Shown here: piece by piece, positions 10,066 through 22,136 of the stretch | Position numbering within the stretch: position 1 is the first letter of the stretch | Layout of the letters: each line of letters begins with the position of its first letter | NCBI GenBank assembly: GCA_002900995.3 | Contig: PJEW03000014.1 | Location: 347,214 to 411,213 of the forward strand | From: Ganoderma boninense | Lineage: Eukaryota > Basidiomycota > Agaricomycetes > Polyporales > Polyporaceae | Direction: 5' to 3' | Length of the DNA stretch: 64,000 nt | The notes under the pieces: model-generated | Told to the model about the DNA's origin: nothing | The model's input: the letters and a program-made list of their open reading frames with translations, nothing else | Database searches by the model: none | Program-made: the position numbers and the translations under genes

Positions 10066-12814
10066 ATGAATCGCAGTGGTAAGATTAAGGTAACCCGACT
10101 ATGTACAAGACTGACACTGGACAGGCCGCGCGACCTGTACACGTTTTCCGATGAAGAGGGGCGCGTTTACACCGTCATTAATCTCCCTCAATCTATCGCG
10201 ATCCCCAATCTCCCCGATCCCAATATGGTCGAGAACAAAGACCTACGGGACATGCTCCAACCGCTGTATTTACAGGGACAGGTGCCTGAAGCTCCCTTCC
10301 TCCTCCGTCGGCGGCCAGTACGTGACCCCATTCTTGGTCGCTTCTGTCTCGACAACAAAGTACTGCAGCCCATTCAGTTCGACGATCGCAGATGGGGGCT
10401 TCCTATTCATTTAGCGCACGAGTGGAAAACTACGGAGAACGGCCTCTGGTTCATATCACAGGCATTGTTCGATAGGGCGGCTGAAAACCCTCTCGTCGCA
10501 ACCTTCATGAAGGTGCCATACTGGCCAGAGCCACACTCATATGGCTATCGGGACCTCCATACTAGTTACGCCTCCGCACGGATGTCAATCTTGCGCTCCC
10601 GTGATGCCTTTATGCTCCTCGCCGCACGTTGCTCTCTCGCTCTCTCGCTCTGGCTTCCGGAAACAGTACAGGAACGCGAACACAACGTCAAAGCTGGTAC
10701 GTTTGACAATGTAGACGGGTTACCGCGCTGGATTCCCGCACTTGCAGCGGGCCAAGTCCCATCGACGTGGATAGACCTTCTTCAACAGTCTGTCATCACG
10801 GATCTCTCGCCAGGTCTCCGCGTCGGGGCATTCTGCTACCCGCAAGGGACTCCTGCGGAAGTTATGTGCATCATCCCTTACCTAATTCGCGCCAATCTTC
10901 CTATATTCATACACTGGGCGAACCCAGAGTCGGTTACAAGCATCTCCGACTGCTACGCCTTTCTACGTTTTCTCGCACCATTTCAAGACGATGGGACACG
11001 AGCATGGAAAACGCGACCCCGCAACAACGTATTCACCCTCTTCCACCAGGGCCAACCGTTACTGCACCCCCCGCCTCGCCCTAGCAACGATCAACCTCCC
11101 GCGGGACCACATCAGTTGGCAGGTGAATCCCGTGTCAGCTTCTTCATTCGCAGGGAGCGAAACGCCAAGGCGCGCCGCATAAACGAGTCTTTTGCCGCGA
11201 AGAAAGAGCGAGAAGCTCGACAGCAAGATGCACTCACCTGTGATGCGCCTATCTACCACTCTAAAGTCTACCAGTGGAGCAAGGTAGAGGATTACTTTTT
11301 CGACGCCCCTATTCAGTGGCGAAACCTCGAATATCGTGCTCCCGTCCATGTTGGAATCGCAACGTCTGTCTGGCGCCTGTATCCCCGCACCCACAAAATC
11401 TATAACGCGGAGTATGACGAATGGGATCTGTGGACTCATCCGGGAACAGATGATGCTCTCGACGATGATATCGTCTTGATGCAACAGGATTACTCCCCTC
11501 CAGTTGGAGACGTACAGCTCTCCTCAAGAGGGGCTCCACTGCAACGCAGCATCGATGACATTCTGGAGGACGTCAAGCGCAGTCGATTCTCTGGGGCGTA
11601 TACTGTATCGTTTCCAGATTCCACTACCTATCGAAGGTGGTGGTATGGCTACCACACTACCCCGGGTATGGCGCTCAACCCTCCATTACGTGAACCGCAG
11701 AGAAAGGATTTAGCAGCTGCATTTGGCATGGATCACAAGTCAGACCTCTTACTCCCTGAGGAAGAGGAAGCTGCCCAACAATGGGTAAAAGCCATCAGGG
11801 CTGAAAACTGGTCGGCCACGATCTTCCAGTCATGCTGGGACCTGGAACCCACAGGCGACCTGTTCCTGATGCGACATTCTTCCGCGGCTGTGCGTAAAAC
11901 AGGCCTAAAGGTGGAGCCCCGCACATCCCTCATCCCTCACCACCCTCGTGTATACCTGCTTCACTACTCAGGCGATGCCCAAGCGCAAAAGTGGTCGCTG
12001 CTAATCACCGCCCCGATTGTTTTGTTCCTCATGCGACGACCAGACATTCGCACCTCCCGGGAAGCTGTCACTTGTCTCTTAAGTGTCGGAGCACCATTCA
12101 ATACCGTAGTTCAGCGGAACTCCCTTCCCGCTGGCGCCCAGCCCAAAGCAGCCACACGCACCACTACGTTCTATCGCAAACTCGATGAAGTGCCGGACGC
12201 TCATGATTACCCCCAATATCGCGTCAAGTTCCTCGAACTCATCCACGAACCACATGCACGCGCGGCACTCATGATGGGAGGTATTGTATGGCGCCTGACC
12301 ATGGAATTCATGAGCGAGAGCAACGCGCTATGGCAGCACTATGAAAAACTGGTTGGAGATGGTCCAACCGACGACGCGTATTTTCAACAACCCCTCACCG
12401 CTGAAGGGGACTTAGACGATGCGTTGACCCAGGACGAGTTGAACACGATATCTGGGTTATATAAGGTGTACACAGGTAACGTTCTATGTAACCTCACTTA
12501 GTGACTGATGGAAAGGAACTTATTTTGGCATAGCAACCGCGAACCAGACGCAGGACTCTACATGGTGGCCTAAGCAGTCTCAGTGGTTGAACAGTGGTAT
12601 GTATACCGGCTTCTGGACACCATGGAATGAGGAATGGTACCAGAGTCGCTTAACAAAAGTGACTTTGAGGGCAGTGTACCCCCTGAGCTCGCGATTGTGG
12701 AAGAAACAGTTGGACCAGAGGGACGTTACAAGGAAAGTTGCGAGGCTTTACATGAAGCGGAGCGAGGCTGCGGTGGATCTGATCAAGGACATGTTGGCTG
12801 CACGCAAGGACTGA
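10066..12814 (+). CDS. Conserved fungal hypothetical protein, two exons, 896 aa
   Basis: The coding sequence is 10066-12475 joined to 12534-12814. The 58 nt intron has a GTAACG donor, a CTGAT branch site and a CATAG acceptor. Splicing keeps frame (phase 1) and brings in a C-terminal exon with the tryptophan-rich stretch STWWPKQSQW. The ATG at 10066 overlaps the TGA of an upstream short frame (GAATGA). The protein is soluble, with no signal peptide or membrane segment. It has a charged segment rich in Arg/Lys/Glu around residues 360-390 and an acidic run LLPEEEEAA near residue 570. It resembles a group of large uncharacterised proteins repeated in Agaricomycetes genomes, recognised from memory only. 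No enzymatic motif is seen. It is one of the few intact genes here, with high GC3 and no internal stop. Confidence 0.8.
12476..12533 (+). other. Intron of the 896-aa gene
   Basis: A 58 nt intron with GTAACG donor, GACTGATGG branch region and GGCATAG acceptor. Without splicing, the reading frame stops at 12499-12501. Confidence 0.75.
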
Positions 12815-14815
12815 GGTGATATTCACACATATTCTAAGTAGAGTTGTCGCTGTCACATGTAAACTGGCCACGCGATGTCACTGATAATTGTGTTATATTC
12901 TGTATGTTTCCATATGCCTTTTGTTGGAACACCAAGCCGAAGCAGTCTCGGTGCATCTGCGTCCGGCTGCCTGCCGTACTATACCCGTATGTTTCCTTTG
13001 TCTCGGTTTCCCGCTGTTCCGTGTTTCCGGTCCCCTCCGTACGTGTATGCACGTGTTTCTCTTGTTTGATTCATGTCCGCGCCGTATCCTGCATCCTGTC
13101 ACCACATATGTCTGTCTCCGCCAGCGCTCGTGCTACAGTGTTCAGTATTGTTTCCATATTTAGTTATACTCATACAGCTGTGTCGGTCCCGCTCCGCTCT
13201 GTGCCTCACCTCGCTTGCGTCACTTATACCCGCGCCCGCTTGCTCGACTCCCTCAGTCTTGCACTCACGCTCTCGTGTGCTGTACTGAGGGTAAGCACCA
13301 CTTTGTACTCGTCTGAAGTTCATTTACTCACACGTACTTTTAGTTCCCTTGCGTTCCCTACAGGTACACAATACATTTAGTCTTGCACTCACGCTCCCGT
13401 GTGCTGTACTGAGGTTCCCTCGCGTTTCCTACAGGTACACGCTCCTTTACCTTTACCTTGGGTACCAAGGTTACTGGCGAGCAAAATTCAAAGCGCCCGT
13501 TACACCCGGTTCCCCCCGATCAAGGCACGGTATCCTCCGCATTCTGCTGGTTGAGGAGTTGGACGAGTGGTTTGCCAATCCTCGTATCCCGTGTCATTTT
13601 GTCTACGCACCACCTCCTCATTACCACCGTTGTTTACCCGGCTCTTCACTTACTGTGTATCGACGTCTACATCGGCCTCTTTAGTATTTCCAATTCAACT
13701 TTTGCACTTGATTTTGACCGCAATCCAACCACCCACGCGGGGAGTCCAACAGCGACCCCTCACACTGCATTTGCCCTTCAACTTGTAACCGCGTTCGTCG
13801 ACTCTCGGCCTTGCATTTAATCTCGGCGCTGTGCTTCTACCTTCATATTCGTGTTTATTATTTGACCAACCCTCCTCTCGGACTCGTATCGCTGTTGGGC
13901 ACGGCGTACCATTTCGACTCTGATCACACCGCTCATACGACTCCAACAGCGACCCCTCGACCGGCGATATGTCTCTCAATTTTCGACCACGTTGTTGGAA
14001 CACGCCTGAGATGCCGTCGAGCGGAGGGGTGAACCGGGGTTTGCAGGGAACCCACGTCGCAAACGCGCGGGGTGCTTCGTTCTCGAGTCGCGTACATAAA
14101 TACAGGGTATCACCGCGGTAAGTACCAAATCCGTCCGGTACGCCACAGAGTGCGGGTGCACAGCGAGTGCATCAGCTTGACAGCGCGCTTCCGCCATCCC
14201 GAAAATCCCGAATTCCAACACACGTCCCTCAATTGTCGAACTCAACTTTCATCCCAGAATTCAATGTTTCCCCTTGACCTCGATGTTCATATCCTTTATT
14301 CTCCACTGCCAGATCTAGTCCACTGCTACTAGTATGCATCACCACCCTCCTCCGAGGCCTGCCTTCCACCACCAGCGCTCCCTCTGCGCCCAATCCCCCT
14401 CTCTACTACACAGCTCTGTGTTTGCCGCGGTCAACATATGCCAGACATACCAGGTACTACGTGTATTCCAAATCGCTTTCATTTCTCAGGTCTACTGTTT
14501 CCAAACAGTTTTATGTAATCCCGTACCCAATGTTCTTGCCGCGCGCGCACGCGGCATATCTCTAGTTTTTACCTTCTCCATATCTATCAAAGCGCACGAG
14601 ACCTCTTGTACCTCGTGTACCGTCTCTGATCCCCCGCTCCTGCCTTTTTTAGTACTACATCCATCATGATTTTTCAAATCTGACATCATGTCACCGCCAG
14701 CTGCGTTTCCGTCGCGTTCTGTTCTCTTATATTCAAGACCCCCTCGGAGTCCGCTCCCCTCTAGTCTCGGCTCCAGCAGGGACTTCAGTCAGACTGGCTC
14801 ATCTTTCCCAGTAGT
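12815..14815. other. Pyrimidine-rich non-coding stretch with local duplications
   Basis: No frame here looks coding; the open frames are rich in Ser, Cys, Leu and Pro, as expected from CT-rich DNA. Local direct duplications are visible: a segment starting TCTTGCACTCACGCT at about 13257 and again at 13381, a TTCCCTNGCGTTNCCTACAGG motif at about 13345 and 13414, and CCAACAGCGACCCCTC at about 13747 and 13942. It may contain the 3' UTR of the preceding gene. Confidence 0.5.
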
Positions 14816-15145
14816 TGTTGAACATAGTGAGAGACGCCCACTATGGGGAGGGCACTACACGCAGTGTGCACGCATACTCACCTGGCTAGTGTGAGGTAGA
14901 GGCTCAGTGTATCGAGTGAGGAGAAGAGAGAGAAGATCTGTTCTGATTAGGGCCAATGAGGGCCATATATATACTACAGGATGTATTGTATTACTAATGC
15001 TATACAGTATGGGAATGCACTGCCAGAGACATCTAGGCAGTGCAGCATATGAGATGATCATGTGGGGCGGCTATACAGTGCCTGTGCAGATAGATGAGAT
15101 ATCGGGCTGTGCCGATATCTATATATGCAGCTATGCTGTTCAACA
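14816..15145 (-). mobile_element. Copia LTR (330 bp) of a truncated element
   Basis: It starts TGTTGAACA and ends TGTTCAACA, a perfect inverted LTR terminus. It aligns along its length with the LTR at 61048-61398, which is 351 bp because of small indels. It lies directly next to a reverse-strand copia RNase H fragment. Confidence 0.85.
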
Positions 15146-15439
15146 CTCCCCCTGGCTAAGTACGCACTCACAAGTACACAAGCAGATATGGCGCTCTTTA
15201 GGCAGCCTTAGAGAAATGCAAACCAAGGTAGGGACGGAAGCGGTGGAACTTCACAGTGCCCAAGTTTTTGATGAAAATATCAGTGGGATTGTTAGTCCCT
15301 TTAATATAGAATATGTCGGTGATGCCAAGTTGATACACTTTACGGATATAGTAATAGCGAATGTTGATGTGTTTTAACCTCACTTCTATCACAGCACTTT
15401 GTTCAATGTGAATGGAGCCTTGGTTGTCTCCAGACAATG
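15146..15439 (-). pseudogene. Copia pol 3' fragment (RNase H end)
   Basis: The reverse-strand frame 15198-15437 gives 79 residues matching the last part of the copia polyprotein at 61451-64000, including LSGDNQGSIHI, the ADIF-like NPTDIFIKNLGT and the terminal HFRPYLGLHF-type tail. Homology stops at 15439, in the middle of the RNase H domain, where unrelated sequence begins. Several residues expected to be conserved differ (for example YYYIRKV for the HYIHEV of the long copy), so this copy is old and inactive. Confidence 0.8.
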
Positions 15440-16052
15440 GTACACACCGTGTACTCGACGTTCACCATCCCCATCCTCACCTAGATGGCTACATCCTAAA
15501 CTTACTCTCTAACGGGGAACCGTCATGGGTAACGATGGACACTATTCGCATGTACAAAGGCAGGGCTAAGAAATGTGAGTGGGAGAGGACCTTCAAGTGA
15601 GAACTGAGGAGCTCATTAGCCAGCGTGGCGCAAGGTACAAATACCGGTCAGACTCACCGGCACATTGTAAAGTACTACTCCTAGGTCATGCAGCCTGCAC
15701 TGCTGTGTTGGGACAGCAGCTGGGAGAGGAACCAGTGCGGGAATCTGTATATTGTAGGAAGACTGGCAGGTCAATTGGTCTCGGTAATTATGGTACATAG
15801 ATTATACCTGTAATGTCTATTTATCTCGCTGCTGGTGTAAGTACTCGCATATTGAAGCATTTTTATTTATAAATCTCGACAGAGTGCCACAAGCTTCTCG
15901 ACCACAATGGTGGCCCGCCTTGGTGGTGGCAGTGAAGGCCACCCAAGGACGTTGTCGAAGCAGCACAATGTATAGGTTGTGACTATTGTTACTGAATCCG
16001 TTTCATCTTTCGACCAGTGCACCTTGCTCCCCCCCACCTGCCATACGCTGCG
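15440..16052. other. No supported gene
   Basis: Unique sequence between the copia fragment and the next pseudogene. Short frames of 60-73 codons have no protein character. The part just before 16053 may hold the promoter of the following gene; no clear TATA box is seen. Confidence 0.4.
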
Positions 16053-17161
16053 ATGTCGTCCCGCTCTTCCACATCTTCAAAGTTGAGACTGTCTTCTCTC
16101 AGGCAGGTAAGTGATCGAGGTTTCTAAGCAAACATTGACCCTGCCGTGCTGATTTTGCTAAAGACAAAGGGAGCCTCCAGCCATTACAACAGAACCCAAC
16201 AGCCAAATGCACGTCATATTCGTGGCCTTCCGAGAGTATCGACTTCTGACCCAGACCCACCGTCTAGCTTCCCTGCGCTCGCGAAGTCGCCACAAGTGAC
16301 TCGTGAATTTGCATCTCGAATCACCCCATCCGGACTGTTGTTGTCATTGTCTCCCGCCCCCACATCCTCAACCACCACATCCAGCCCTTCGACGGTCCCA
16401 GCTGAGGGCACGCGGCGCAAGTCTTACCTTGACTGGATCCGAGACAAGTATCCCACCTTCGAACCCCAGAACAATTATGAAGTCCTCACCGTTGTTGGGA
16501 GCAACTATCGCGGACCCGAGGGTGGAATCCGTTTGTAGTTGGACTGCCAACTCAAGATAGATGTGGCATCTTTGAAGGGGCTCAAATTTGCGGAGGACAT
16601 TACAGATCCGGAGGCAATCGTGCGTGGCAGGCAGAAATTGATTGAGTGGGCTCGCGTGTTTCTCGATATGCATAGCAGCATCACTGGCGTGAGTGTTCTT
16701 AGGATTATTTTAGTATGCTACACTGACAGAACTACTATTAGGTCAAGCCTAAGCCAAGAGCTTGCGGTATTCTCCGTCACACAATCCCAAACAGCTCCTA
16801 CTCTGTCCGTCTCTTCCCTGGCTCTATCACCCAGAGGGAGTATTGTTTAGATTTTGTTTGCATGAAAACCGGCAAACCCGTCAACTCACTATTCGGGTTC
16901 GAGGTCTGGACTGTTGCTGAGACCTCAATCCCATGGCTCAGAGGTAGCATGACACAGATCTAGTCTTTGGAGTATTTGCTCGGGTTCTCGGCAGGGAACA
17001 TACTCCCTGGGGCTGAGAAGTTTGTTCTCCGGGATGGGCAAACATGCCTGCTGAGGAGGCCAGGGCACAAGGACTTGCAGTTCACAGTACCTATACGTGT
17101 CGAGGGGTTGAACCTGGCTCAGCAGGACGTAGAGCAGCTGCATTTTCCAGAGCTGGTCTGA
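16053..17161 (+). pseudogene. Three-exon gene of unknown function with two in-frame amber stops
   Basis: Exon 1 is 16053-16106, exon 2 16164-16688 and exon 3 16742-17161. Both introns (57 and 53 nt) have GTAAGT or GTGAGT donors, CTGAT/CTGAC branch sites and AG acceptors, and all phases agree, giving about 330 codons. The frame is broken by TAG at 16536-16538 and TAG at 16961-16963, yet protein-like sequence continues in the same frame on both sides of each. The N-terminal third is Ser/Pro/Thr-rich. The C-terminal two thirds is a compact soluble domain with motifs such as EYCLDFVCMKTGKPVN and GFEVWTVAETSIPW. The family is not recognised. Both stops are explained by CAG-to-TAG changes. Because introns are retained, this is a decayed gene rather than a processed copy. 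Confidence 0.6.
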
Positions 17162-18839
17162 GCTTCTGCTACGTGTTCTATTCTTGAGGCACGTTGTACA
17201 TCGGTGTCATGTTGTATCAATATTAGTCATTTGCTGGGTCAATTATTGTTCAATCTGCTATCGATGAAGGACTCAACGCAGTTCGGGATATCTCAGACGA
17301 TTCGAGAAGAAGTGCCCAAATGCACTGCATCGAGCTGCGTGGCCACCTCCCAACCTCTCCCAGACTCCCACCATCTCCCACTGCTTACTCTGTCCCACCC
17401 ATGCTTGATCTACAATGTTTCATATAGCTATGACTCGTGCGTTGGAGGCTCTGGCTGCTCAAGCGGTCATCCTCTGAGGGGCTCTGGCATGCGTAGATGC
17501 ACATGTTATACCTCACGTGCCGTTCATCTGCTCTGCCGACTTCATGTCATCTCGTTCATAGCTTCTATCAGTTTAGGGACAGTCTTGGGTGAGTCTCACT
17601 CTATGTTTCAACACTGATTTTGGAGCCTGATTGCCACCAGTTCCATATACCACTCCTTGGGCTATATGATAGGGCCAAGAGCAGCGTAGGGCTCTTCCGC
17701 ACCCACACCTATTGCACGTGTACGTGTGCGTGCTATATGTCTATCGATAAGTGTAGTCACATAGCACTGACAATGTGACACAGTGTCTCCGCCACCACGG
17801 CCATTCTTCATTCTGCCATGAAGCTCTTGTCGCACCCGTGCTAGCTCTGGTCTTCGCGCTGTTCTGGATACAAGTCCATACTGGCACTGTTTAGATGACT
17901 TCTGGGCCTCTGTCGCTTCAAGGCTCTGCCATGGTCGTCAATATCTGCACGCACAAGAGCATCTGCATGCTCATCAACAGGAGGAGGAGGAAGAGGAGAA
18001 GGAGGAGGAGTTGCGAGAGAGCCGGGGAGGTCGAGAAGGCCTGTGGCTTTGCAGATCACGGTGAGCTCTTCAGGCTCCCTCGCTTATGCCGGAAATTGAA
18101 TGCTGTCCTGTATTCTAGCCATATGCCACCTCTGATGATCACCCCTTCGAAGGTGACGAGTGTAACTACTAACGCACGTGTGCCAAACTGCCTCGAGGAA
18201 CATGCTGTAATCGTCTGATCTTTGCTCTTGGCCGGCGAACACCACTTTGTCCAGCCCCTCTTCTTGTGGTCCTTTGCGTTGTTTTGGCGTTCGCCCTTGC
18301 GACCTCCAGTGTTCGAGACCAAGCCGCGTCGCCTGGTCTAGGTTCGGATGCTAGGATGTCCTCGTCTAACCTTTCGCTGGTCCTTTTGCATGTGCCCACT
18401 GGTGGCCTCTACATAGCCCTTCAAATTTGGAAATCCTGTGCAATTGAATGCTTTTGCTCCTGCTTACGACCCTCCACACAATCCCCATGCATCATCGCTT
18501 TCCCACCATACCTCCACGACTACACGGTATGCACACTCTTTTGATGTCAACCCAACGGTCCCACTTTTCCTCTTATTAGATCCGCATCCATCCGACTCCC
18601 AATCGACCTTGTTACTGAAGATCGCGGCTCCTGCCTCTTGCATCTCCTCGCAACCGTCCTCCAGTATTGTGGTGCGCCTGATGGCTACCCCCGCCAACAT
18701 CTTGGGCAGTCACACCTGTACCCCAATCTTTGTTACGAACACCCCGCTCGGTGCCTGCCTTAGCGCCCAGGTTTCCTTTCTCAATTAGTTTACGTCCAAT
18801 GTCGTCTTCGTTGTCCTCCATAGCATTGTAAACCCTCTG
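17162..18839. other. No supported gene; weak reverse-strand frames
   Basis: Overlapping reverse frames at 17841-18059, 18056-18322 and 18169-18399 show some charged, protein-like stretches, but no frame is continuous and no motif is recognised. Forward frames look like CT-rich artefacts. Possibly very old coding remnants. Confidence 0.3.
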
Positions 18840-19377
18840 CATTGTTTCCAAGTACAATAGCTCCTGTCTCCCCATTGTTCCCCTGTTGTTTCCCATCGCT
18901 ATTGTTCCCTACACCATTGTTCTCCCTTTTCATTCCCACGACCATAGTTACTATTGTACTCCGTTCCCATGGATCTGCACATGTATATAAGGACTGTAGC
19001 CTGCTATCTGGGGACCCTAGTTTCGACCTCTTGTCCCCAGGTGAGCCCCACTGTATTTCCCCCGTAGATACTTCACTCAATACACTCTTGTCCCCAGCCT
19101 GACTGTCGAGCCTTGCTCCGCTCTCACTGCACAAGCACTCGTCGACACCCTTGCTTGTCTCGTAAGCCTCCCTGATCTTACTTGACAGCCAGTTGTAACA
19201 ATCTTCATGCACACCCCCACCTCGCCTTGCAATCAGAATTACAATGGTGTTCCCACTATTGCCCTGCGATGCCTCACTCCAGCGCCCCTGTAGGTCATGC
19301 CGCCTACGCGTAGCAGTGCCCTCCTCATGCCAGTTCATCTCACTGGCCTCAGCTCCTGAACCTGCCAACTCGGCCAC
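18790..19377 (-). CDS. Open frame of 195 codons, doubtful
   Basis: An uninterrupted reverse frame of 195 codons. The middle part (IVILIARRGGGVHEDCYNW to KGVDECLCS) reads like a folded protein, while the C-terminal part is Gly/Asn-rich low complexity. No family is recognised. The opposite strand carries LTR-like features over part of the same DNA (a TATATAAGG box at about 18984), so this frame may be a chance opening. Treat it as hypothetical. Confidence 0.2.
   Translation of the reverse strand: MAELAGSGAEASEMNWHEEGTATRRRHDLQGRWSEASQGNSGNTIVILIARRGGGVHEDCYNWLSSKIREAYETSKGVDECLCSESGARLDSQAGDKSVLSEVSTGEIQWGSPGDKRSKLGSPDSRLQSLYTCADPWERSTIVTMVVGMKRENNGVGNNSDGKQQGNNGETGAIVLGNNAEGLQCYGGQRRRHWT
18840..19110 (+). 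mobile_element. Possible old solo LTR
   Basis: The TTGTTCCC-rich stretch leads to ATGTATATAAGGACTGTAGCCTG, a TATA box in the same setting as in the gypsy LTRs of this window, followed by a stretch like an LTR R-U5 region with CACTCAATACACTC. Boundaries and target duplications cannot be fixed. Confidence 0.25.
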
Positions 19378-19683
19378 ACCTCCGTCTCTGGTGTGTTCAC
19401 CGACGTCCCGCTCGCCACTTGTCCCAGCCCATCTTGCACGTTTGACCTTGATCGCCTGCTGCCATTGCTAGCATCAACACGCAGCGCAAGTGCCCCTCTG
19501 CCTCACCCAAAAATGATTGCGTTGCCGGGCCTGTCCCTGTCATCTGTCAAAGCTACTGTCAACTGTTCCGACTTCCCTCGTTTTCCCATCTGGTAAATAT
19601 GAGAATAACATCCACAATGCTCAAATGCAAGCCCCGACGGAGGCTGCTGTGGAGGAAACCTGTCACAACTGACCCCAGGGCTG

Positions 19684-20230
19684 CCTCTTGATGCTGTGCC
19701 ACATCTGCCTCCATGGAGTGCAACCTGCTTACAGAGCTCGTGGAGAATCATGCCCCTCTTCTGCTACAACCTGTCTCTGCGGAAGAGGAAGAACAGCTGC
19801 TGTATCCTCAACACGCAGACCGACACGGAGAGCCTCATCCTGTGGGAGGAGAAGTGCTCCGAGACGATTGCGCGCACCTCCTTGGTAAGCTGCCGTTACC
19901 CACTGTCGGTGTCTCCCCCTCGCTAATGACTGCCAACCTCCTTCGTGACCAGTCCTTGCGCTCCTGACGCCTGCTGCAGACCTGAGCGCAGTTGCGGCTC
20001 TCTGCAACGACCTGTGGCGTGCGGGTAACACCGCACAACTTCGTGATGGACAACCCGGAGGTGCAGCAGACGTGGTACACGAACCACTCGGTGCACGCAC
20101 CGCCACCCATTGCACAAGGAGATCTGCATGATGTGCGACCGGAACAAGCATGAGCACAACGAGAACACGAACTTGAATGTGAACGTGTTCTACAGCGGGA
20201 AGGACGGGGACGGGGACCAGTGCACAGGTG
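19684..20230 (+). pseudogene. Cys/His-rich gene remnant with frame disruptions
   Basis: Three neighbouring stretches have strongly coding-like codons but lie in different frames. The first, at about 19751-19883, includes ILNTQTDTESLILWEEK and ends at a GTAAGC donor. The second, at about 20022-20100, includes NFVMDNPEVQQTWYTNHSV. The third, at about 20106-20226, includes HKEICMMCDRNKHEHN and NLNVNVFYSGKDGDGDQC and ends at a GTGAGC donor. Between the first two lie an intron-like segment and at least one frameshift. The last exon has a CMMC pair and several histidines, compatible with metal binding. The protein family is not recognised. Confidence 0.4.
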
Positions 20231-20940
20231 AGCGGTGTGGAGGGAGTAGTGCGAAGTGGCGGTCTGGTGGCCCATAGGCTGGGGAGAAACAGCGGAAGAA
20301 GTCAGTTCTATGGGCCCTGAGGTTCTGTGCAGCAAGTGTCCCCGACAATGACCTTCCTTTCGCCTGCTGTGAACTCCTCCTTCTGCAAGTGCGTATACGG
20401 CCCAGGTCACATTCTCGTTACCATTCCTTCAGCGAGATCTACTGCACCTTCTCCATGGACATCTATGGATAGTGTTGCGTGTTTTGATGGTTACATCGGA
20501 TGGTCGGGTTGTGCTGCTGGTCCCGTACGTGCCTTCGAGGAGACACTTCCCCTCTAGCGGTTGAAGTTACAGAGCCTTCCGATGCACTACGTGTGCCCTC
20601 ACATGTCGTCTATGTCGTTGCCTTTGAGATTACATTGTGTCACTGCCGGAGCCTTGCTTCACTGCCTCGATAGATGTCGTGTAACGTAGAGGACATCGAG
20701 GTCACTGTCCCTGAGCATTGCGCTGTGCCTCCATGTCCTTGCGCTTCCTTCTGTAGCTAGTTTGACTAGTACATTGGTGTTATGGCTTGGTTCCTACTGC
20801 GCGAATGTAGATGTGTTCCGGATCGTCGGATAAGCCAGATGAAGCATGCGCGTGCTGCAGGCGTCTCTCTCCCGGGACTTTGGCACAATTTGCGGGTGGT
20901 ATGGCTAGCATTAAGTAGGTAGGGGGCTGTGCTTACATAG
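20231..20940. other. No supported gene
   Basis: Sequence between the Cys/His-rich remnant and the gypsy element. A short coding-like end (EIYCTFSMDIYG then TAG) follows a possible acceptor at about 20431 and may be the last exon of the preceding remnant. Nothing else is supported. Confidence 0.3.
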
Positions 20941-21376
20941 TGTCACGGTTTTTTGCGCCACACTTAGTCTGGCATCTTATCAGGACAAGTTATCTCTCGG
21001 TTCATCTTATCTTTTTCTTTATCTTATCTCCCTTTCCCTTATCTCATCTCTCCCTCTTATCTTATCTCTTTCCCTATCTTATCTGCTTCTTAGATCATTT
21101 TCTCACCTGCGACAGGTCCCGGGACCTGCCCTGAACTGATGGTCTGTGCACCGTTCCCATGTAATATATAAAGGGCTGTGATGTGGGATCAAGAACCTCA
21201 GATTCTGTCTTCTGTTCTTCCCTCCCTTCCACTGTAGGCAGCCTAACAGCCCCTGCCCCTCTGCGCCTTCTAGTCTAGGCAATCCATCCTCTTCCCTTCT
21301 GTTGCCACCCCCTGTGTGCCCCATCAGTGAGCCCTTTTGTTTGTTTGTTTGGTGGCGCAATCGATAGGCTGTGACA
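20941..21376 (+). repeat. Gypsy 5' LTR
   Basis: 436 bp, TGTCACGG...TGTGACA. It contains a CTTATC-rich tract (about 20975-21100) and a promoter-like TAATATATAAAGGG near 21155. It precedes gag by about 760 bp. Confidence 0.95.
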
Positions 21377-21410
21377 TTAGACAGAATCTAACCCACAGGC
21401 CCCTGGCTTA

Positions 21411-22131
21411 GTGCCCCCACTAGCCAGCCGTCTTTCCTCTCCCCAGGAGTTTTATAAACGTTTATCATCCCCCATCCCCTTCCCCTCCGAGGAGTTTGGT
21501 CTCCAGGAGTTTACCCGTCGCCACACCAAGAGGCACGGTCACCTCCCAGTCCAGGAACAGATTTCCTGTGTACTTGCGGATTGTGCAGAGGATCGCCTTC
21601 GCTACCGTCACAAGGAGCACGCACCTCTTGTCCCTCGGCGTAAAGCCCTGCCCCCCATCCGTCCCCCTGTCCCAACCGTTGCCCAGGCCGGTTCGTGCCC
21701 AGGCCCCTACCCCTGTCCGGACCACCACCCCCCACGTCCCACGCCTACCCCTACGGTGCCGAATCTCAGCCCCTCCACTGCCCGGTTTCAGCCGCATCAA
21801 CCCAAAGGACAGCCTCGCTATTATCGAGTCCAAGGTCAACGCCGTCCTTACCCGCCTCCAAGCCATCTTCGACCGCAAGGACTTCCTCATCAACCTCCCA
21901 GCCATTGACGTTCTGGCCGTCCAGCACATCGCTGACCAACTAGAGTGGATTGCCACGAACCTCGACGCACACGGCTTGGAGTGGACCCGCCCTCAGCGAC
22001 AACAGATAGAGTGGTTCTGCAAGGAGGTTGGGAACATTAGTTTTAAGGAGTTGAAGAAGAACTTCCCTAAGGTAGTGAACGCTGTTGGAAAGCTAGATAC
22101 GTTTGGGTACTTAGATTGGGTAGTAGTTTAG
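21411..22131 (+). pseudogene. Gypsy ORF0 upstream of gag, frameshifted
   Basis: A leader frame before gag. The first part reads coherently in the frame of 21411 (SSPQEFYKRLSSP to DRLRYRHKEHAPLVP); a Pro-rich middle follows; then the coherent sequence moves to the frame of 21496 (NPKDSLAIIESKVNAVLTRL onward) until TAG at 22129-22131, five bases before the gag ATG. A frameshift therefore lies between about 21640 and 21790. Neither frame has an ATG. The C-terminal part is helical and may be a capsid-like or coiled-coil leader. In related fungal elements this region may simply be the N-terminus of gag. Function unknown. Confidence 0.4.
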
Positions 22132-22136
22132 AAATA

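Noticed and set aside
12844..13380. 178-codon forward frame as a membrane protein
   Set aside because: CT-rich DNA gives Val/Ser/Cys/Leu-rich chance frames; duplications in the DNA explain its repeats and no start context or intron structure supports it.
21377..21400. tRNA primer binding site of the gypsy element
   Set aside because: The sequence after the 5' LTR (TTAGACAGAATCTAACC) does not match the 3' end of a tRNA known to me; it could be a self-priming element, but this cannot be shown by eye.
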